Source: Marinagarivorans sp. UBA5870 (lineage in GTDB: Bacteria > Pseudomonadota > Gammaproteobacteria > Pseudomonadales > Cellvibrionaceae). From it: a stretch of 8,073 bases of DNA. Of this stretch, positions 6,030 to 8,073 are shown one piece after another (position 1 is the first letter of the stretch; every line of letters starts with the position of its first letter). The stretch lies in the NCBI GenBank assembly GCA_002432555.1, contig DJFO01000391.1, positions 1,476 through 9,548 of the forward strand. Direction: 5' to 3'. Made by a program: the position numbers and the translations under genes. Below the pieces are notes generated by a model. The model saw only the letters and a program-made list of their open reading frames with translations, was not told where the DNA came from and made no database searches.

Positions 6030-7454
6030 ATGACCAAACTCTATATGATCGAGGACCGCATGTCGTTGGCCCGCTGTTACCGAGAGTTTCTCAGTAATGA
6101 AGAGGCCGCGGAGATAGTAGTGCTGGATTCCGGTCAGCGGGCGGCGGAATTCATCGCTCAGCTGGAGGAGCCGTCGCTGTTTTTGCTGGATCTCCAGGTG
6201 GCGGATGTGGATGGTTTTGACCTGCTGGATGCGATTATCGCGCGCTCGCCAAAAAACGCGGTGGTGGTGATTACCAGTACCGGTTCCTTTGAGGTGTCTC
6301 GCCGCGTCATGGAGGCGGGCGCCGCGGATTATCTCGAAAAACCCTTTACCCGGGACCGGCTGTGCGTGACCATGCGCAACGCGCTCAAACAGTTGGAGCT
6401 GGCCAAGGCCGCTCAACCCTTTAGCCAAGGTTTCGAAGGGTTCATTGGATCGAGTATGGCGATGCAGAGCGTCTATCGCATAATAGAAAGCGCCGCCGCG
6501 AGCAGCCGGGCCTCGGTGTTTATTACCGGCGAAAGCGGCACGGGTAAAGAGGTGTGCTCCCAAGCCGTGCATGACTTGAGCGAGCGGTCGGATTACGAAT
6601 GCGTCATTCTCAATTGTGCCGCAATTCCGCGGGATCTCATGGAGAGTGAAATTTTTGGTCACGTAAAAGGCGCTTTTACCGGCGCCCTGACCAACCGGGA
6701 CGGCGCTGCCCGCCGCGCCCACAAGGGGACACTGTTTCTCGACGAAATTGGTGAAATGGACATGGACCTGCAGAGTAAGCTGCTCCGGTTTATTCAGACG
6801 GGTCAGTTCCAGCGGGTGGGCAGCAGTGAAACCGAGGTGGTTGACGTGCGCTTTGTCTGCGCGACCAATCGCGATCCGCTGCGCGAGGTGCGGGAGGGGC
6901 GATTCCGCGAGGACCTTTATTACCGTCTCAACGTAATTCCCATAGAGCTGCCGCCTCTGCGGCAGCGGGGCGGCGATATTCTGCAAATTGCTGAACACTA
7001 CCTAAGGGTTTTCTCCGAAGAAGAGGGTAAAGGTTTTCGGCAGCTGTCACAGGCGGTCAGCGACATTTTTCTCGGTTACAGCTGGCCCGGCAATGTACGG
7101 CAGCTGCTGAATGTGCTGAGAAACATTGTGGTACTGCACAACGGCACGACGGTTGAAATGGATATGCTGCCGGCACCATTCAACGACTCCTCGAATGCCG
7201 ATCTCCGTATCAAACAAGCCGTCCAGCGGCAACCTGAAAACACCGCGCGCAAAGCGGCGGAGAGTGTGGAAGACATAAAACCACTCTGGCTGGTGGAGAT
7301 GGAGGCGATCGATAGGGCTATTAGCCTGTGTAACGGCAACGTTTCTATGGCCGCTAAACTGTTGGATATCAGCCCCTCGACCATCTACCGAAAAAAACCC
7401 GCGTGGAAAAAGAGTCTCGCGGATTATGGCGTGCAGTTGAATTATCTCAATTGA
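6030..7454 (+). CDS. LuxO-like sigma-54-dependent response regulator
   Basis: A 474-residue protein with three intact parts. The receiver (1-120) has Glu8-Asp9, phospho-acceptor Asp54 in FLLDLQ, Thr82 and Lys104-Pro105. The AAA+ domain (about 137-365) has Walker A GESGTGKE at 167-174, the sigma-54 contact loop GAFTGA at 214-219, Walker B TLFLDEIG at 234-241 and the arginine region [12 protein letters not shown] at 290-301. The C-terminal Fis-type HTH (about 420-458) reads [20 protein letters not shown], with [10 protein letters not shown] before it; this tail and the start ([17 protein letters not shown]) closely recall LuxO of vibrios. LuxO, when phosphorylated, drives sigma-54 transcription of Qrr small RNAs. 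The targets here are not known. The phosphate donor is probably His708 of the upstream HPt. Calling it an ortholog of luxO would need a phylogeny, as NtrC-family regulators are many, so no gene symbol is given. Confidence 0.92.
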   Translation: MTKLYMIEDRMSLARCYREFLSNEEAAEIVVLDSGQRAAEFIAQLEEPSLFLLDLQVADVDGFDLLDAIIARSPKNAVVVITSTGSFEVSRRVMEAGAADYLEKPFTRDRLCVTMRNALKQLELAKAAQPFSQGFEGFIGSSMAMQSVYRIIESAAASSRASVFITGESGTGKEVCSQAVHDLSERSDYECVILNCAAIPRDLMESEIFGHVKGAFTGALTNRDGAARRAHKGTLFLDEIGEMDMDLQSKLLRFIQTGQFQRVGSSETEVVDVRFVCATNRDPLREVREGRFREDLYYRLNVIPIELPPLRQRGGDILQIAEHYLRVFSEEEGKGFRQLSQAVSDIFLGYSWPGNVRQLLNVLRNIVVLHNGTTVEMDMLPAPFNDSSNADLRIKQAVQRQPENTARKAAESVEDIKPLWLVEMEAIDRAISLCNGNVSMAAKLLDISPSTIYRKKPAWKKSLADYGVQLNYLN

Positions 7455-7600
7455 TAGTATGGGGATTTCGGTGGCTGCAGCGGCGCTGTGCCTGGGTCCC
7501 GGCCTGAGTAGGGACAAGGTGCTAAGTTCGACTTATCTGAAACCTAAGTTCCGGCCGGGAGTCTATGGCAGCTGTTGCTTCGGCCATGCAGGACAGATTT
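7455..7600. other. Spacer between the LuxO-like gene and the hydrolase, with direct repeat
   Basis: About 145 bp without a credible gene. It carries the 8-base word CTAAGTTC twice (7522-7529 and 7544-7551), 22 bp apart or two helical turns, which could be an operator or promoter part for the hydrolase gene. No clear terminator with a T-run was seen after the regulator, so read-through into the hydrolase is possible. Confidence 0.35.
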
Positions 7601-8073
7601 ATGGTAGGTTTCACGCAATTTCTCCGGCAATTTATCCAATTTATCCAATTTATCAAGAGCTGGTTGCTATTTGCCGGCCTGCTCCTATTGTGGCTGCCCA
7701 GTCCATCTGCGTTGGCTAAAAAAGCTGACATTGAATTTTATGTCGAAAAGGTCGGCGATGGCGTATTCAGTCTGCGGCCGGAAAAGACCTGGCGTATCAA
7801 CAGCACCAATGTGCTTTATGTGGGGGAGAAAGCCCTGGTTCTCGTGGATGGACAGGCAGATCCTCATTCCGCGGAACAAATGCTGGAGGCAATTCACCAG
7901 CGTGTTTCTAAGCTGCCCATCGAATTTGTCATTCTCACTCATCCCCATTTGGATCATGTGGGTGGGCTCAGCGCCATCAAGCGGCGGTATCCGTCTGCGA
8001 AAATTATTGCGCACAATTCGGTAGCCGAATTTTTTCGGACCCACTCCGAAAAAGAGCGGCAATGGGAGGTCAA
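7601..8073 (+). CDS. Secreted metallo-beta-lactamase-fold hydrolase, 3' end cut by window edge
   Basis: The frame runs to the window end (157 complete codons from this start). The ATG at 7601 is chosen because AGGA stands 7 bases before it; the in-frame ATGs at 7565 (GGGAG only 3 bases away) and 7586 (no site) are alternatives. Residues 1-39 look like a signal peptide with an unusually long first part that holds a repeated QFI (see 7628-7654), then SWLLFAGLLLLWL and a cut after SALA. The mature chain begins like MBL-fold proteins: VGDGVFSLRP, then NSTNVLYVGEKALVLVDG, and the metal-binding THPHLDHVGG motif with His114, His116, Asp118 and His119. The remaining metal ligands lie beyond the edge. 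Members act on many substrates (beta-lactams, thioesters, lactones and others), so the substrate cannot be told. A role in quorum-signal breakdown would only be a guess from the neighbouring regulator. Confidence 0.85.
   Translation, partial: MVGFTQFLRQFIQFIQFIKSWLLFAGLLLLWLPSPSALAKKADIEFYVEKVGDGVFSLRPEKTWRINSTNVLYVGEKALVLVDGQADPHSAEQMLEAIHQRVSKLPIEFVILTHPHLDHVGGLSAIKRRYPSAKIIAHNSVAEFFRTHSEKERQWEV
7628..7654 (+). repeat. 9-bp tandem repeat in the signal-peptide coding region
   Basis: CAATTTATC is repeated three times head to tail, preceded by a diverged copy CAATTTCTC at 7616-7624. As the unit is 9 bp, copy-number change keeps the frame and adds or removes Gln-Phe-Ile triplets in the N-terminal part of the hydrolase signal peptide. 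Confidence 0.8.

Noticed and set aside
6000..6998. A 332-codon minus-strand open frame
   Set aside because: It lies wholly opposite the well-supported LuxO-like gene, shows no family motif and is a typical shadow of a long coding region.
7496..7515. GTCCC / GGGAC inverted repeat as terminator of the signalling operon
   Set aside because: The stem is only 5 bp with a 10-base loop and no T-run follows.
7459..7719. An 86-codon plus-strand frame after the LuxO-like gene
   Set aside because: It overlaps the signal-peptide part of the hydrolase in another frame, has low-complexity composition and no good ribosome site.

Overview
The window looks like chromosomal DNA from a Gammaproteobacterium, probably a marine or environmental one. 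It has moderate GC content, a regulator that resembles LuxO of vibrios, and a chaperone-usher fimbrial locus. This taxonomic placement is an inference; there is no rRNA or housekeeping marker here.

Left half, minus strand (about 1-3390): a three-gene fimbrial operon read right to left. It encodes a secreted DUF4402-type subunit (2899-3390), a PapD-like periplasmic chaperone (1944-2765) and a large outer-membrane usher whose start is at 1930 and whose C-terminal part lies beyond base 1. A 133-bp spacer with a small hairpin and a direct repeat separates subunit and chaperone; only 13 bp separate chaperone and usher.

Middle (3391-3702): a 312-bp divergent control region. It holds two adjacent TTTCGAAA-centred palindromes and a 13-bp near-palindrome that matches the LuxO-type operator TTGCA-N3-TGCAA at all but one base. 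No convincing sigma-54 promoter could be seen in it by eye.

Right half, plus strand: a two-gene signalling operon. The first gene (3703-6012) encodes a soluble PAS / kinase-like / receiver / receiver / HPt protein. Its kinase core looks dead: the H-box histidine is Ser143 and the ATP-binding boxes are degraded. Its last receiver keeps the phospho-Asp and its HPt keeps the phospho-His. The second gene (6030-7454) encodes an intact LuxO-like sigma-54 activator (receiver, AAA+, Fis-type HTH). The likely job is a phosphorelay node: the HPt of the first protein replaces the free-standing LuxU of vibrios and passes phosphate to the LuxO-like regulator, while the missing kinase activity must come from another protein, an arrangement reminiscent of RcsD. 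The divergent fimbrial operon is the natural candidate target.

Right edge: the 5' part of a secreted metallo-beta-lactamase-fold hydrolase (from about 7601), cut by the window end.
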